In this document: positions 6,445 through 16,444 of the stretch, one piece after another | How the letters are laid out: each line of letters starts with the position of its first letter | How positions within the stretch are numbered: the first letter of the stretch is position 1 | Assembly (NCBI RefSeq): GCF_008806385.1 | Contig: NZ_VZZK01000037.1 | Location: forward strand, 1-53,731 | Direction of reading: 5' to 3' | Origin: Methylobacterium soli | Lineage (GTDB): Bacteria; Pseudomonadota; Alphaproteobacteria; Rhizobiales; Beijerinckiaceae | Length of the DNA: 53,731 nt | Made by a program: the position numbers and the translations under genes | Notes under the pieces: generated by a model | Told to the model about the DNA's origin: nothing | The model's input: only the letters and a program-made list of their open reading frames with translations | Databases searched by the model: none

Positions 6445-8409
6445 TCAGGCCGCCGAGGCGATCGTGGTCTCGCGGCGCTCCGCGGCGTCCAGGAAGGCGT
6501 GCGCGTCCTCCTTGCGCTCGAAGATGTGCGGGGCGAGCCCGCGCTTGCGCAGGGCCTCCTGCATCTTGAGGCGCAGGAAGGCGCTCGTCGCGTAGCGCGT
6601 CGAGGTCACGTAGTGGTGGCGCATCATGTACTCGATCATCTCGGCGTAATCGTCGTACAGGTTCTCGGTGATGCGGAACCCGTCGTGGTTGACCACCGAG
6701 TTCACCCGCTGCCCGGCCTTCAGGCAGGCGGTCTCCAGCACCTGCCGCAGGGCCTCGATGTCGCCCTTCGAGCGGACCTGCCAGCCCTCGAGGTTGACGA
6801 AGAGCAGGTTGCGGCCCGCATCGTAGCTCACCCGCTCGCAGAGGTTCAGGTTGAGGAGGTCGGCGAGCAGCTCCATCGGCTCGTCCCGGAAGATCCGGAG
6901 ATCCATCGTGATCGGGTTCTCGATGATCGGCGTGAACGCCATGTGGGCGAGGATGTCCCGGCCGATATCGATGCCGGGCGCCACCTCGATCAGTTCGAGG
7001 CCGCGCTGAGTCAGGTGGAAGACACAGCGCTCGGTCACGTAGAGGACGGGCTGGTTGCGCTCCTGCGCGAAGGGGCCGCTGAAGGTGTTCTGCTCGACCT
7101 CGGCGACGAACTTGCGCGAGCGGCCCTCCTGCAGGATCCGGAGCTTGCCGTCCTCCACCTTGGTGACGAGGCCCCCCGCCGTGAAGGTGCCGGCGAAGAT
7201 CACCTTGCGGGCGTTCTGTGAGATGTTGATGAAGCCGCCGCAGCCGTTGAGGCGCCCGCCGAAGCGGCTGGTGTTGACGTTGCCCTGGCCGTCGCACTCG
7301 GCCATGCCGAGGCAGGTCATGTCGAGGCCGCCGCCGTCGTAGAAGTCGAACATCTGGTTCTGGTCGATGATGCAGTCGGCGTTGGTGGCCGCCCCGAAGC
7401 TCGAACCGCTCGCTAGCACCCCGCCGACGGCGCCAGCCTCGGTGGTGAGGGTGATGTAGGGGGTGACCTTCTCCTCGGCGGCGATCGACGAGATGCCCTC
7501 GGGCGCGCCGACCCCGAGATTGACCACGCCGTTCGGCGGCAGCTCGAAGGCGGCGCGGCGGGCGATGATCTTGCGGGCGTCGAGGGGCATCCGCGCCATG
7601 GCGCCGACCGGCACCCGGATCTCCCCCGCCAGCGCCGCGTCGTGCATGATGCCGTAATTCATGCGGTGCTGCTCGGGCTCGGCCACGACCACGCAATCCA
7701 CCAGCATGCCGGGCACGCGCACGTCCTTGGGCTTGATCGAGCCCTGCTCGACGATGCGCTCCACCTGCGCGATGACGATGCCGCCGTTGTTGCGGGCCGC
7801 CATGGCCTGGGCGAGGTTGTCGAGGGTCAGCGCCTCCTTGGCCATGCAGAGGTTGCCCGAGGGGTCGGCCGAGGTGCCGCGGATGAAGGCCACGTCGATC
7901 TTGGTGGCGGTGTAGAACAGCCACTCCTCGCCCGCGACCTCGACGAGCTTGACGATGTCCTCCCGGGTGACGTCGTTCACGCGGCCGCCGCCGTGGCGCG
8001 GATCGACATAGGTCTTGAGGCCGACCTTGGAGAACAGGCCCGGCTGGCCCGCCGCGCAGGCGCGGTAGAGCTGCGAGATCACGCCCTGGGGCAGGTTGTA
8101 GCCCAGGATCTTGTTCTCCTGCGCGGCCTGCGCGACCTTCGGCATCCGGCCGAAATTCGCCGCGATGACCCGGCTGAGGAGCCCGTCATGGTGTAGGCGC
8201 CCGGTGCCGAGCCCTTTGCTGTCGCCCGCGCCCGCGGTCATGATCAGGGTGAGGCCGCGCGGGGCGCCCGTCTCGACGAAGCGCCGCTCCAGGGCCGCGT
8301 GGAGCGCCTCGGGGATGCAGCTCTGTACGAAACCGGTCGTAGTGACGACGTCGTCGTTCCGGATCAGCGCGATCGCCTCTTCGGCGGTAATGACCTTATT
8401 TTTCCGCAT
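6445..8409 (-). CDS. Acyl-CoA transferase, propionate CoA-transferase-like
   Basis: A 654-residue class I CoA-transferase with the two CoA-transferase halves fused: an N-terminal alpha-type half ('AGAGDSKGLGTGRLHHDGLL' near residue 65) and a beta-type half with 'NLGVGAPEGISSIAAEE' near residue 300. The catalytic glutamate is Glu 324 in 'TTEAGAVGG', the same number reported for Clostridium propionicum propionate CoA-transferase. The last 130 residues are an additional domain not needed for catalysis in shorter relatives. It would move CoA between short-chain acids such as acetate, propionate or acetoacetate. ATG 8409 is preceded by AGGAGG-like sequence. It is transcribed alone; the physiological acceptor is not evident from neighbours. 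Confidence 0.82.
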   Translation of the reverse strand: MRKNKVITAEEAIALIRNDDVVTTTGFVQSCIPEALHAALERRFVETGAPRGLTLIMTAGAGDSKGLGTGRLHHDGLLSRVIAANFGRMPKVAQAAQENKILGYNLPQGVISQLYRACAAGQPGLFSKVGLKTYVDPRHGGGRVNDVTREDIVKLVEVAGEEWLFYTATKIDVAFIRGTSADPSGNLCMAKEALTLDNLAQAMAARNNGGIVIAQVERIVEQGSIKPKDVRVPGMLVDCVVVAEPEQHRMNYGIMHDAALAGEIRVPVGAMARMPLDARKIIARRAAFELPPNGVVNLGVGAPEGISSIAAEEKVTPYITLTTEAGAVGGVLASGSSFGAATNADCIIDQNQMFDFYDGGGLDMTCLGMAECDGQGNVNTSRFGGRLNGCGGFINISQNARKVIFAGTFTAGGLVTKVEDGKLRILQEGRSRKFVAEVEQNTFSGPFAQERNQPVLYVTERCVFHLTQRGLELIEVAPGIDIGRDILAHMAFTPIIENPITMDLRIFRDEPMELLADLLNLNLCERVSYDAGRNLLFVNLEGWQVRSKGDIEALRQVLETACLKAGQRVNSVVNHDGFRITENLYDDYAEMIEYMMRHHYVTSTRYATSAFLRLKMQEALRKRGLAPHIFERKEDAHAFLDAAERRETTIASAA

Positions 8410-8452
8410 GAGACCTCTATTCCTCCTGTCGCCCCCTCTCGCGGCCGGTTGC

Positions 8453-8468
8453 GCAAGTATTATCTTGC
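8453..8468. promoter_or_regulatory. Inverted repeat upstream of the CoA-transferase gene
   Basis: GCAAG-TATTAT-CTTGC (8453-8468) is a perfect 5-bp inverted repeat with an AT spacer, 44 bp before the CoA-transferase ATG, within a 384-bp gap (8410-8793) that otherwise holds no convincing gene. The gap is more AT-rich than its surroundings near 8640-8770. The repeat could be an operator; no regulator is adjacent. Confidence 0.35.
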
Positions 8469-8793
8469 TGAGGCGGACACGGCGGAAGTCTTTCTTCGAC
8501 GGACAGGGCGAGCCTAGAGAGCGGAGCCGTTCTCCGCAAGTGCACAAGGGCCCTTCTTGCGTCGCGGCATAGTCTTGTTGCGATGCACTTGCGTAACGGC
8601 CGAGAAGAGGCGCGAGGCTGGCCATGATGGCAGGCATTGTGTATGCCAAAAGATGGTGGCGCGGTTCGAAGAAGCCTTGGCCTGAAGCCCTGAATTGGCA
8701 TTCTCGACCAGCCTGGGCTCCGTCCGCAACTTGGCGCCCGCGTCTTTTGTATATTGAATTATCGCAAGCGCCCGCCGCGCGCGGTGCTGATCC

Positions 8794-11700
8794 TCAATCC
8801 TTGAGGATCAGCTCCTGGATGCGCGCCGTCAGGGTGTCCATCACGAAGGGCTTCGTGAGGACCTGCATGCCATGTTCGAGCTGGCCGTTGCCCAGCACGG
8901 CGTTCTCGGCGTAGCCGGTGATGAACAGGACCTTCAGGTCCGGCCGCCCGGCGCGCCCCGCATCGGCCATCTGGCGCCCGTTCATGCCGCCGGGGAGTCC
9001 GACATCGGTGACCAGGAGGTCGATCCGCGCCCCCGATTGCAGGATGCGCAGGCCGATTGCGCTGTCGGGCGCCTCGATGGCGGTGTAGCCGAGCGCTTCC
9101 AGAACCTCCGTGACCAGCATGCGCACGGTGGGCTCGTCATCGACGACCAGGACGGTCTGGCCCTGCTCGGCCCGCGGCACGGCCGTGACGGCGTGCGGCA
9201 GCTCCGCCTCGTCCGTCTCGCCCCGATGGCGCGGCAGGTAGAGGCAGACCATCGTGCCTTCGCCGATCTCGGAATAGATCCGCACCTGCCCGCCCGATTG
9301 ACGGGCGAAGCCGTAGATCATCGAGAGCCCGAGCCCGGTGCCCGCCCCGATCGGCTTGGTGGTGAAGAACGGGTCGAAGGCGCGCTTGATCACCTCGGGC
9401 GTCATGCCGGTGCCGGTGTCGCTGACGCAGAGCGAGACGTACTGGCCGGGCGGCAGGTCCTGCTCGCGGGCGGCGCGCGCGTCGAGCCAGCGATTGCCGG
9501 TCTCGATCGTCAGGCGCCCCCCGTCCGGCATGGCGTCGCGGGCATTGATGCAGAGGTTGAGGAGCGCGTTCTCCAGCTGGTTCGGATCCGCCAGGGTGCT
9601 CCACAGGCCGCTCGCCGTGACGACCTCCAGGGGGATCGCGGGGCCGACCGAGCGCCGGATCAGCTCCTCGATGCCGGTGACGAGCCGGTTCACGTTGGTG
9701 GGCTTCGGGTCGAGCGTCTGGCGGCGCGAGAAGGCGAGCAGGCGGTGCGTCAGCGCAGCCGCCCGCTTCGAGGCGCCCTGGGCGGCGTTGATGTAGCGGT
9801 CCACATCGCCGTAGCGGCCCTGCGCCAGGCGCGATTGCAGCAATTCGAGGCTCCCCGAGATGCCGGTGAGCAGGTTGTTGAAATCGTGCGCGATGCCGCC
9901 CGTGAGCTGGCCCACCGCCTCCATCTTCTGGGCCTGGCGGAAGGCGTCCTCCAGGTCGCGCTGCTCGGTCACGTCGCGCCCGACCGCGTGGAGATGGCCC
10001 TCGCTCGGCACCGCGGTCCAGGACAGGATGCGGTAGGACCCGTCCTTGTGGCGGTAGCGGTTCTCGAAGCGCGGCGTCGCGGCCCCGTCCCGCAAACGAT
10101 GCAACTCCTCCAGCGTCCGTTGCCGCTCGTCGGCATGCACGTAATCGAGGAAGCGCGATCCCATCAGGTCCTGCGCCTCCCAGCCGAGGACCTCGGTCCA
10201 GGCCGGGTTCACGGCCTGGATCATGCCGTCGAAGCCCGCGATCAGCATGATGTCCTTGGACAGGCGCCACATCCGGTCGCGCTCGCGCGTCCGCTCGGCC
10301 ACCTGCGCCTCCAGGCTCTCGTTGAGCTGGCGCAGCACGTCCGCCGCCTCCCGCCGGGCGCGGGCGAGCTTCAGGTTCGATTCCACCCGCGCCAGGAGCT
10401 CGCGGGCCGAGAAGGGCTTCGTCAGGTAATCGTCCGCGCCGGCGCCCACCCCCTCGATCTGCGCCTCCTCGCCGGCCCGAGCCGAGAGCAGGATGACCGG
10501 GACGGCGCGCAGGGCGGCGTCGGCGCGCAGGGCCGCGAGCAGGCCGAACCCGTCGAGGCCCGGCATCATCACGTCGGAGAGAACGAGGTCGGGGGGCGCG
10601 GCCCGCGCGGCCCGCGCGGCCGCGAGGGCGCTCGCGCCGTCCGCGACCGCCTCGACGACGTAGCCCCGGCTGGTGAGGAGCCGGCGCACGTAGTCGCGCA
10701 TGTCGGCGTTGTCGTCGGCGAGCAGCACCCGCTCGACCCGCGCCGGAGCGACGGCCCGGTCGCCGACCGGCGGCATCGCGGCCTCCTCGGTCGTGGCGAT
10801 GGCTTCGCTGCCGGCATTGGCGAGCCAGCGCGTCGCCTCCTCGACAAAGGCCTGCGAGCGCGTCGCCGTCGAGGCCTGGGTGCGCGCGGCGTGGATGCGG
10901 TCGGGCGGCAGGTGTTCGCTGCCCAGCGGCAGCGCGACCCGGAAGGTGCTGCCCGCGCCCGGGCGGCTCTCGACGCTGACGCGGCCGCCGTGGAGATGCG
11001 TCAGCTCCTGCACCAGCGCGAGGCCGATGCCCGAGCCCTCGAAGCTGCGCCCCTGCGCACCCGCCACCCGGTGGAAGCGCTCGAACAGGCGCGGCAGCTC
11101 CGCCTCGGGAATGCCGGTTCCGGTGTCGCTCACCGTCAGGCAGGCCTGCCCGTCCGCCGTTTCCAGCGCCACCCGGATCCCGCCCGCGAGGGTGAACTTG
11201 AAGGCATTCGAGATCAGGTTGAGGACGATCTTCTCCCACATCTCGCGGTCGACGAAGACCGGCTCGGAGAGGGGCGCGCAGGCCACGTCGAGGCTGAGGC
11301 CCGCCCGCTCCGTGGCCGAGCGGAAGCTCGAGGCGAGCTCGGCCGTATAGGCGCCGAGCTCCGTCGCCTCGAACACGGCCTGGGCCCGCCCGGCCTCGAT
11401 CCGCGAGAAGTCGAGGAGCGCGTTGACGAGCTTCAGGAGGCGCAGGCCGTTGCGATGCGCGACCTCGACGAGGCGCCGGTTCGCCGGCATCACCTCCGCC
11501 TCGGCCTTGCCGATGACCTCCTCCAGGGGCCCGAGCATCAGGGTCAGGGGCGTCCGGAACTCGTGGCTGACATTGGAGAAGAACAGGGTCTTCTGGCGGT
11601 CGATCTCCGCCAGCGCCTCGACCCGGCGGCGCTCCTGCTCGTAGGCGTTCGCGTTGGCGAGCCCCGTGGCGATCTGCCCGGCGAAGAGATCGAGGAAGCC

Positions 11701-12627
11701 CCGGTAGCCCTCGTCGAGGGGGCGGTAGGGGTTGAGCCCGGCCAGGATGAGCCCGGCCGGCCGGTCCTGGCCCTGCTGCGCGATCGGCAGGATGAGGACG
11801 TGGCTCGGGGGGAGGTCCCAGGGCCCGGCGGGCAGGCCCGCGAAGGCGAGACCGAGATCCGCGACCGCGACGATCGCCGGCTCGCTCACTTGTCCGGCGC
11901 GCGCGGCGATCGCGGCCAGAGCCGCCGGGCCCGTGGCGGCGTGGCCGGCGGGAAGGCCGGCGCGGGACAGGAGGGACGTGTCGGCCTCCTGCGGCCCGGT
12001 CAGGTAGGCGAGGAAGACCGGGATGTCGTGCGCGCCGCCCGAGAGGCAGCTCTCGATCACCGCTCCCACCTCCGGGACGGAGCGGATGCCCGCCATGCCG
12101 GCGCCGAGGTCGCGCAGCTTGCGCAGGCGGCGCTCGCCGATGACGCGCTCGGTCTCCTCCGAGACGACGCAGAGCATCCCGGTGACCGTGCCGTGATCAT
12201 CCGCGAGGGGCGAGTAGGAGAAGGTGTGGTAGGTCTCCTCCGTGAAGCCGCTGCGCTGCAGGAACAGCAGCAGGCCCTCGTCCCAGGTCGCCTCGCCGGT
12301 GGCGAAGACCCGATCGATGCGCGGGCCGATATCGGGCCAGATCTCGGCCCAGACGGCATCGGAGCGCGAGCCGAGCGCCCAGGTTTCCTTGACGCCGAGG
12401 GTCGGCAGGTAGGCGTCATTGCAGAAGAAGATCAGCTCCGGGCCCCAGGCCATCCACATGGCGAAGCGGGAGGCCAGCATCACCCGCACGGCGGTGCAGA
12501 GGGATTGCGGCCAGGATTCCATCGGCCCCAGCGGGGTCGCGGCCCAATCATGGGCGCGCAGGCGCTCTCCCATGACGCCGCCGCCGGGAAAACGCGTCCG
12601 GTCCGGCGTCTCTAGGCCCTCTGGCAT
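8794..12627 (-). CDS. Double hybrid sensor histidine kinase/response regulator
   Basis: A 1277-residue soluble signalling protein. Order of domains: N-terminal PAS-like sensor (residues 20-160, 'AHDWAATPLGPMESWPQSL'), GAF-like region (about 165-335), HisKA with phospho-acceptor His 355 ('NVSHEFRTPL') and HATPase, receiver with Asp 685 ('LSDVMMPGLDG'), a second PAS (about 790-890), a second HisKA with His 914 ('GIAHDFNNLL') and HATPase, and a C-terminal receiver with Asp 1208 ('LLVTDVGLPGG'). No membrane segments are seen, so sensing is cytoplasmic. Two complete kinase modules in one chain allow an internal relay. ATG 12627 was kept because homologous N-termini begin just before the 'GGGxMG' motif. 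No output regulator gene is adjacent. Confidence 0.9.
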   Translation of the reverse strand: MPEGLETPDRTRFPGGGVMGERLRAHDWAATPLGPMESWPQSLCTAVRVMLASRFAMWMAWGPELIFFCNDAYLPTLGVKETWALGSRSDAVWAEIWPDIGPRIDRVFATGEATWDEGLLLFLQRSGFTEETYHTFSYSPLADDHGTVTGMLCVVSEETERVIGERRLRKLRDLGAGMAGIRSVPEVGAVIESCLSGGAHDIPVFLAYLTGPQEADTSLLSRAGLPAGHAATGPAALAAIAARAGQVSEPAIVAVADLGLAFAGLPAGPWDLPPSHVLILPIAQQGQDRPAGLILAGLNPYRPLDEGYRGFLDLFAGQIATGLANANAYEQERRRVEALAEIDRQKTLFFSNVSHEFRTPLTLMLGPLEEVIGKAEAEVMPANRRLVEVAHRNGLRLLKLVNALLDFSRIEAGRAQAVFEATELGAYTAELASSFRSATERAGLSLDVACAPLSEPVFVDREMWEKIVLNLISNAFKFTLAGGIRVALETADGQACLTVSDTGTGIPEAELPRLFERFHRVAGAQGRSFEGSGIGLALVQELTHLHGGRVSVESRPGAGSTFRVALPLGSEHLPPDRIHAARTQASTATRSQAFVEEATRWLANAGSEAIATTEEAAMPPVGDRAVAPARVERVLLADDNADMRDYVRRLLTSRGYVVEAVADGASALAAARAARAAPPDLVLSDVMMPGLDGFGLLAALRADAALRAVPVILLSARAGEEAQIEGVGAGADDYLTKPFSARELLARVESNLKLARARREAADVLRQLNESLEAQVAERTRERDRMWRLSKDIMLIAGFDGMIQAVNPAWTEVLGWEAQDLMGSRFLDYVHADERQRTLEELHRLRDGAATPRFENRYRHKDGSYRILSWTAVPSEGHLHAVGRDVTEQRDLEDAFRQAQKMEAVGQLTGGIAHDFNNLLTGISGSLELLQSRLAQGRYGDVDRYINAAQGASKRAAALTHRLLAFSRRQTLDPKPTNVNRLVTGIEELIRRSVGPAIPLEVVTASGLWSTLADPNQLENALLNLCINARDAMPDGGRLTIETGNRWLDARAAREQDLPPGQYVSLCVSDTGTGMTPEVIKRAFDPFFTTKPIGAGTGLGLSMIYGFARQSGGQVRIYSEIGEGTMVCLYLPRHRGETDEAELPHAVTAVPRAEQGQTVLVVDDEPTVRMLVTEVLEALGYTAIEAPDSAIGLRILQSGARIDLLVTDVGLPGGMNGRQMADAGRAGRPDLKVLFITGYAENAVLGNGQLEHGMQVLTKPFVMDTLTARIQELILKD

Positions 12628-12767
12628 GCGCGAATACAGCCTCGCTTCAGGACGGCTCAGCCGGGATATCGACGAGCCCTATGCACCATGATGCCGGAGA
12701 TCGCCAGAATACCGCGAAGCCGGGCAGAAAACCGTAGAGCCGGCCGGGGGTTCCCGGGGGCCGTGGC

Positions 12768-12803
12768 GAGCGGCCCCGGGGCTCGTGACGAGCGGCCCCG
12801 GGG
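12768..12803. repeat. 14-bp direct repeat with central palindrome, possible mfd terminator
   Basis: GAGCGGCCCCGGGG occurs at 12768-12781 and again at 12790-12803, with CTCGTGACGAG forming an inverted repeat between. The element lies in the 200-bp gap downstream of the Mfd-type gene and upstream of the histidine kinase. It could fold into a GC-rich terminator, but no T-run follows. Confidence 0.45.
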
Positions 12804-12827
12804 TCCCGGATGTTCGGCGCGTGCCGG

Positions 12828-15800
12828 TCAGGCCATGGCGGGATCGGCCCGCTTGGCCACCGTCCGGCGCGGCTTCGGATCCGCGCGGCGCTCCTCCCGT
12901 CCTGCCGGCTTTTCCGACTCCTGCCCCTCCTCATTTCGCGCCTCCTGCCGCGCCTCCTGCCGCGCCTCCAGCAGGCGTTCGAGGAAGGCGGCCGCGAGGG
13001 TGGCCCGCTCCGTCGGGTCGGCGCTGCCGCGGGGCAGGATCAGCCGGTTGCCCCGTCGCGCCATCTCGGGATCGAGGGCTGTCAGCGCATCCGCCGAGCC
13101 CGCCCGGAAATCCGCCGCGATCCCCTCCGGGCCGCCGCTGAGGCGCGTGATGCCGAGCTGCGCGCAGGCCGTGCGCAGCTCCGCCAGGGTCATCAGGTCC
13201 TCGACCGGCCGGGGCAGCGGGCCGAACCGGTCCTCGACCTCGCCCCGCAAGGCCGCCACCTCGTGGCGCTCGCGCAGCCGGAGCAGGCGCGTGTAGAGGC
13301 CGACGCGCAGCTCCGGCTCCGGCACGTAATCCTCCGGGACGCAGCCCGAGACCCCGAGGCGGATCTCCGGGCTCCAATCCTCGGCGGGCTCGCCCTTGGC
13401 GGCCCGCAGGGTCAATTCCAGCAGGTGCTGGTAGAGGCCGAGGCCGATCAGCTTGACGTGGCCGGCCTGGGCGTCGCCCACGAGGTCGCCCGCCCCGCGC
13501 ATGTCGAGGTCGCGGGCGCTGATGGCGAAGCCCGCTCCGAGCCGGTCGAGGGCTTCGAGGGTGCGCAGGCGCTTCTCGGTGGCGGGCGCGAGCGGTTGCT
13601 CCGGGTCCCCGAGCAGGTAGGCGACGCCCCGGCGCTGGCCGCGCCCGACCCGGCCCCGGAGCTGGTGCAGTTGGGCGAGGCCGAACCGGTCGGCGCGCCA
13701 GACCAGCATGGTGTTGGCCCGCGGCACGTCGAGCCCGCTCTCGATGATGTTGGTGGCGAGCAGCACGTCGCCGGCGCTGTCGGCGAAGCGCACCATCACC
13801 TCGTCCATCGCGGCGGGCTTGAGGTCGCCATGCGCCACCAGGATCTCGAGTTCCGGCGCGATCTCGGAAAGCCGCGCGCGCATCGGGGCGATGTCCTCGA
13901 TGCGCGGGCAGACCACGAAGCTCTGGCCGCCGCGCCGGTGCTCGCGCATCAGCGCAGCGCGCACCGGCTCCGCCGCGAAAGGCGCGATCACGGTGCGGAT
14001 CGGCTGGCGCACCGCGGGCGGCGTCGCGATGACGCTGAGGCTCTGCAGGCCGACGAGGGCGGATTGCAGGGTGCGGGGGATCGGCGTCGCCGTGAGGGTG
14101 AGGACATGCGCGCCCTGCGACGCCGCGCGCAGGGTCGCCTTCATCTTGGCGCCGAAGCGCTGCTCCTCGTCGATGATGGTGAGGCCGAGATCGGAAAAGC
14201 GCACGCCCCGCCCGGCAAGCGCCTGCGTGCCGACCACGAGGCGGATGCTGCCGTCGGCGAGGCCCGCCTTCACGCGCTTGGCCTCCGTGGGACTGGCGAG
14301 CCGCGACAGCTGCGCCGCCTCGATGCCGAACCGGGCGAAGCGCCGGCGGAAGGTCTCGAGATGCTGGCGCACCAGCACCGTGGTGGGGGCCAGGACCGCG
14401 ACCTGCTTGCCGGCGAACAACGCCGCCGCCGCCGCCCTGAGGGCGATCTCGGTCTTGCCGAACCCGACATCGCCGCAGACGAGCCGGTCCATCGGCCGCC
14501 CGCTCGCGAGGTCTTCGAGGACGCCGTCCACCGCGCTCGCCTGATCCGCCGTCAGGGCGAAGCCGAAACCGGCGGCGAAGCGCTCCATCTCCCGGTCCGG
14601 CGGCACCAGCGGCTCGGCCGTGGCCTCCTGACGGGCCGCGGCCTCCTCCAGCATGCGCCGGACCGTGTGGGCGATGGCGGCCTCCGCCTGGCAGCGCCGC
14701 TTCTCCCAGGATCCGCCCTCCAGCCGGTCGAGGCTGACGGCGTCGGCCTCGGAGCCGTAGCGCCAGATCCGGTCGGCCTGGGCCACCGGCACCATCAGGG
14801 TGTCGTCCCCGGCAAAGCGCAGGCGCAGGGCATCCCCGCTCTCGCCCTCCGCGAGGCTCAGCCGCTCCAGTCCCTCGAAGATGCAGAGGCCGTGGTCGCG
14901 GTCGATGGCGACGTCGCCGACCCGCAGGTCGACCTCGCCCATGGGCAGGACCGGGGGGACCGCCCCGATGGCGGCGTCGCCGCGCTGCCCGAGGAGGTCG
15001 GCCGCCGCGATCGCCGTGACGTTGCGCTCGGGCAGGCGGAAGCCCGCATCGAGGGGCGCCTCGATCGCCACGATGGCACCGGGCTCGGCCGCGAGCACCG
15101 CCGACCAGTCGGCCACGCGCCGCACGTTGCGCTCGGTCGCCTTCTCGGCCTGCCGGATGAGGCGGCGCAGAGCCGGCGCCGGACCCGCCAGGAGAATGCG
15201 GTCCTGGGCCGCCAGCCGCTCGCGCAGGCAGCGCGCGAAGGCGAGATTCGGCCGCCGGTCGCGCGCGAAGACCGGGATCGTCGCGGATTCGCCCGCATCC
15301 TCGCTCGCGGTCGCGACGCGGCGCTCGGCGACCTGCGCGGCCCAGGCCGCGGCGTCGAGATAGAGGCCATCCTGGCCCGCCTTGCTGCGGGCGGAGGGGA
15401 CGGCCGTCTCCTCTCCGTCGGCGATCTGCTCGAAGAAGGCGGCGGCCCGCTCCTCCGCGCCGGTCTCCACCACGAGGCGGGCCTCGGGCTGATAATCCAG
15501 GGGGCTCGCGAGACCCGGGTAGAACTGCGCCAGCCGGTGCTCCTGGCCGCTGAAGGGCACGAGGCACGCGGCGGAATCCGGCGCCAGGATGATCTCGGTG
15601 GCGGCGTCGACGACCAGCACCGTCACCTCCGCGACCGAGCGCTGCGAGACCGCGTCGTAGGAGCGGATCGCGGTGATGCGGGCCTCGTCGTGCTCGATCC
15701 GGCAGGGGCGGGGGGCGGCCGCCGGGAAGACGTCGATCACCCGGCCGCGCAGGGCGACCTCGCCGGGCTCGTCGACCCGGTCATCCTCGATATAGCCGAG

Positions 15801-16244
15801 GCGCCGCAACTCGGCGACGACCCCGCTTGGGTCGATCGCGTCGCCGACGCGCAGTTCGAGATGGGCCCCGGACCAGATCTCGGGCGGCGGCACGCGCTGG
15901 ATCAGGGCGGGCGCCGTCGTCAGCACGAAGTCGGGCCGGGCCGCGTGGTCGGTGAGCCAGCGCAGAACACCGCAGCGGGTCCCCATCACCCCGCGGGAGG
16001 GCGAGGCCCGGTCGTAGGGCAGGCAATCCCATTCGGGGTAGATCGCGACGCCGCGCTCGGGCGCCAGCGCGCGCAGCAGGGCGGCGAGACGTTCGAGGCG
16101 GCGGTTGTCGCGGGCAACGTGGACCAGGGGACGGGCGGAGCGTTCGAGGTCGAGGAGCGCGACCGCGAGGGCGCCGAGGGGCACGCGCGGCGCGATCGCC
16201 TCGGGCGCCACGTCCGGGTTCGTCTGCTGCTTCCGTTTGGCCAA
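12828..16244 (-). CDS. mfd: Mfd-type transcription-repair coupling helicase (divergent copy)
   Basis: About 1138 residues with the Mfd layout: N-terminal UvrB-homology module ('EWDCLPYDRASPSRGVMG'), the RNA-polymerase-interacting CarD-like module ('GDVAIDRDHGLCIFEGLERL' near 455), Walker A 'GDVGFGKTEIALRAA', the DEEQRFG box, helicase motif VI 'QLRGRVGRG', and the TRG region 'RDLDMRGAGDLVGDAQAGH'. Mfd removes stalled RNA polymerase and recruits UvrA. The polymerase-binding and DNA-handling segments are more divergent than in typical alphaproteobacterial Mfd, so this may be a paralog beside a canonical copy elsewhere. TTG 16244 was chosen because CGGAG lies 8 nt upstream; an earlier TTG at 16283 would add 13 residues. 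The C-terminus is a charged, repetitive tail ('LEARQEARQEARNEEGQES'). Confidence 0.8.
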   Translation of the reverse strand: MAKRKQQTNPDVAPEAIAPRVPLGALAVALLDLERSARPLVHVARDNRRLERLAALLRALAPERGVAIYPEWDCLPYDRASPSRGVMGTRCGVLRWLTDHAARPDFVLTTAPALIQRVPPPEIWSGAHLELRVGDAIDPSGVVAELRRLGYIEDDRVDEPGEVALRGRVIDVFPAAAPRPCRIEHDEARITAIRSYDAVSQRSVAEVTVLVVDAATEIILAPDSAACLVPFSGQEHRLAQFYPGLASPLDYQPEARLVVETGAEERAAAFFEQIADGEETAVPSARSKAGQDGLYLDAAAWAAQVAERRVATASEDAGESATIPVFARDRRPNLAFARCLRERLAAQDRILLAGPAPALRRLIRQAEKATERNVRRVADWSAVLAAEPGAIVAIEAPLDAGFRLPERNVTAIAAADLLGQRGDAAIGAVPPVLPMGEVDLRVGDVAIDRDHGLCIFEGLERLSLAEGESGDALRLRFAGDDTLMVPVAQADRIWRYGSEADAVSLDRLEGGSWEKRRCQAEAAIAHTVRRMLEEAAARQEATAEPLVPPDREMERFAAGFGFALTADQASAVDGVLEDLASGRPMDRLVCGDVGFGKTEIALRAAAAALFAGKQVAVLAPTTVLVRQHLETFRRRFARFGIEAAQLSRLASPTEAKRVKAGLADGSIRLVVGTQALAGRGVRFSDLGLTIIDEEQRFGAKMKATLRAASQGAHVLTLTATPIPRTLQSALVGLQSLSVIATPPAVRQPIRTVIAPFAAEPVRAALMREHRRGGQSFVVCPRIEDIAPMRARLSEIAPELEILVAHGDLKPAAMDEVMVRFADSAGDVLLATNIIESGLDVPRANTMLVWRADRFGLAQLHQLRGRVGRGQRRGVAYLLGDPEQPLAPATEKRLRTLEALDRLGAGFAISARDLDMRGAGDLVGDAQAGHVKLIGLGLYQHLLELTLRAAKGEPAEDWSPEIRLGVSGCVPEDYVPEPELRVGLYTRLLRLRERHEVAALRGEVEDRFGPLPRPVEDLMTLAELRTACAQLGITRLSGGPEGIAADFRAGSADALTALDPEMARRGNRLILPRGSADPTERATLAAAFLERLLEARQEARQEARNEEGQESEKPAGREERRADPKPRRTVAKRADPAMA

Positions 16245-16444
16245 TGGGGGCTCCGCGCGACCACGATCTGAAGTTGCATGCAACGCGCGACCTCGGCGGC
16301 GAGGTCCCGGCCGGCCGAGCCCGATCCCCAGGATTTACGCGGCGTCCCGAACCGCCCCGACCGATCGCCGCCGCCGCGCGTTGGATCGTCGCCCGCCCGC
16401 GACGCCGCACCCGCGGCGGCGGGCCCGAGAGGATTTGCGGTCCC

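Noticed and set aside
8872..12615. A 1247-codon open frame antisense to the histidine kinase gene
   Set aside because: It mirrors a very GC-rich gene whose third-position bias keeps the antisense frame open. The translation is low-complexity (Arg/Ala/Gly/His) without domains, whereas the minus strand encodes a complete kinase.
12810..16271. A 1153-codon open frame antisense to the Mfd-type gene
   Set aside because: Same antisense effect; no domain or motif, and the opposite strand carries all helicase motifs.
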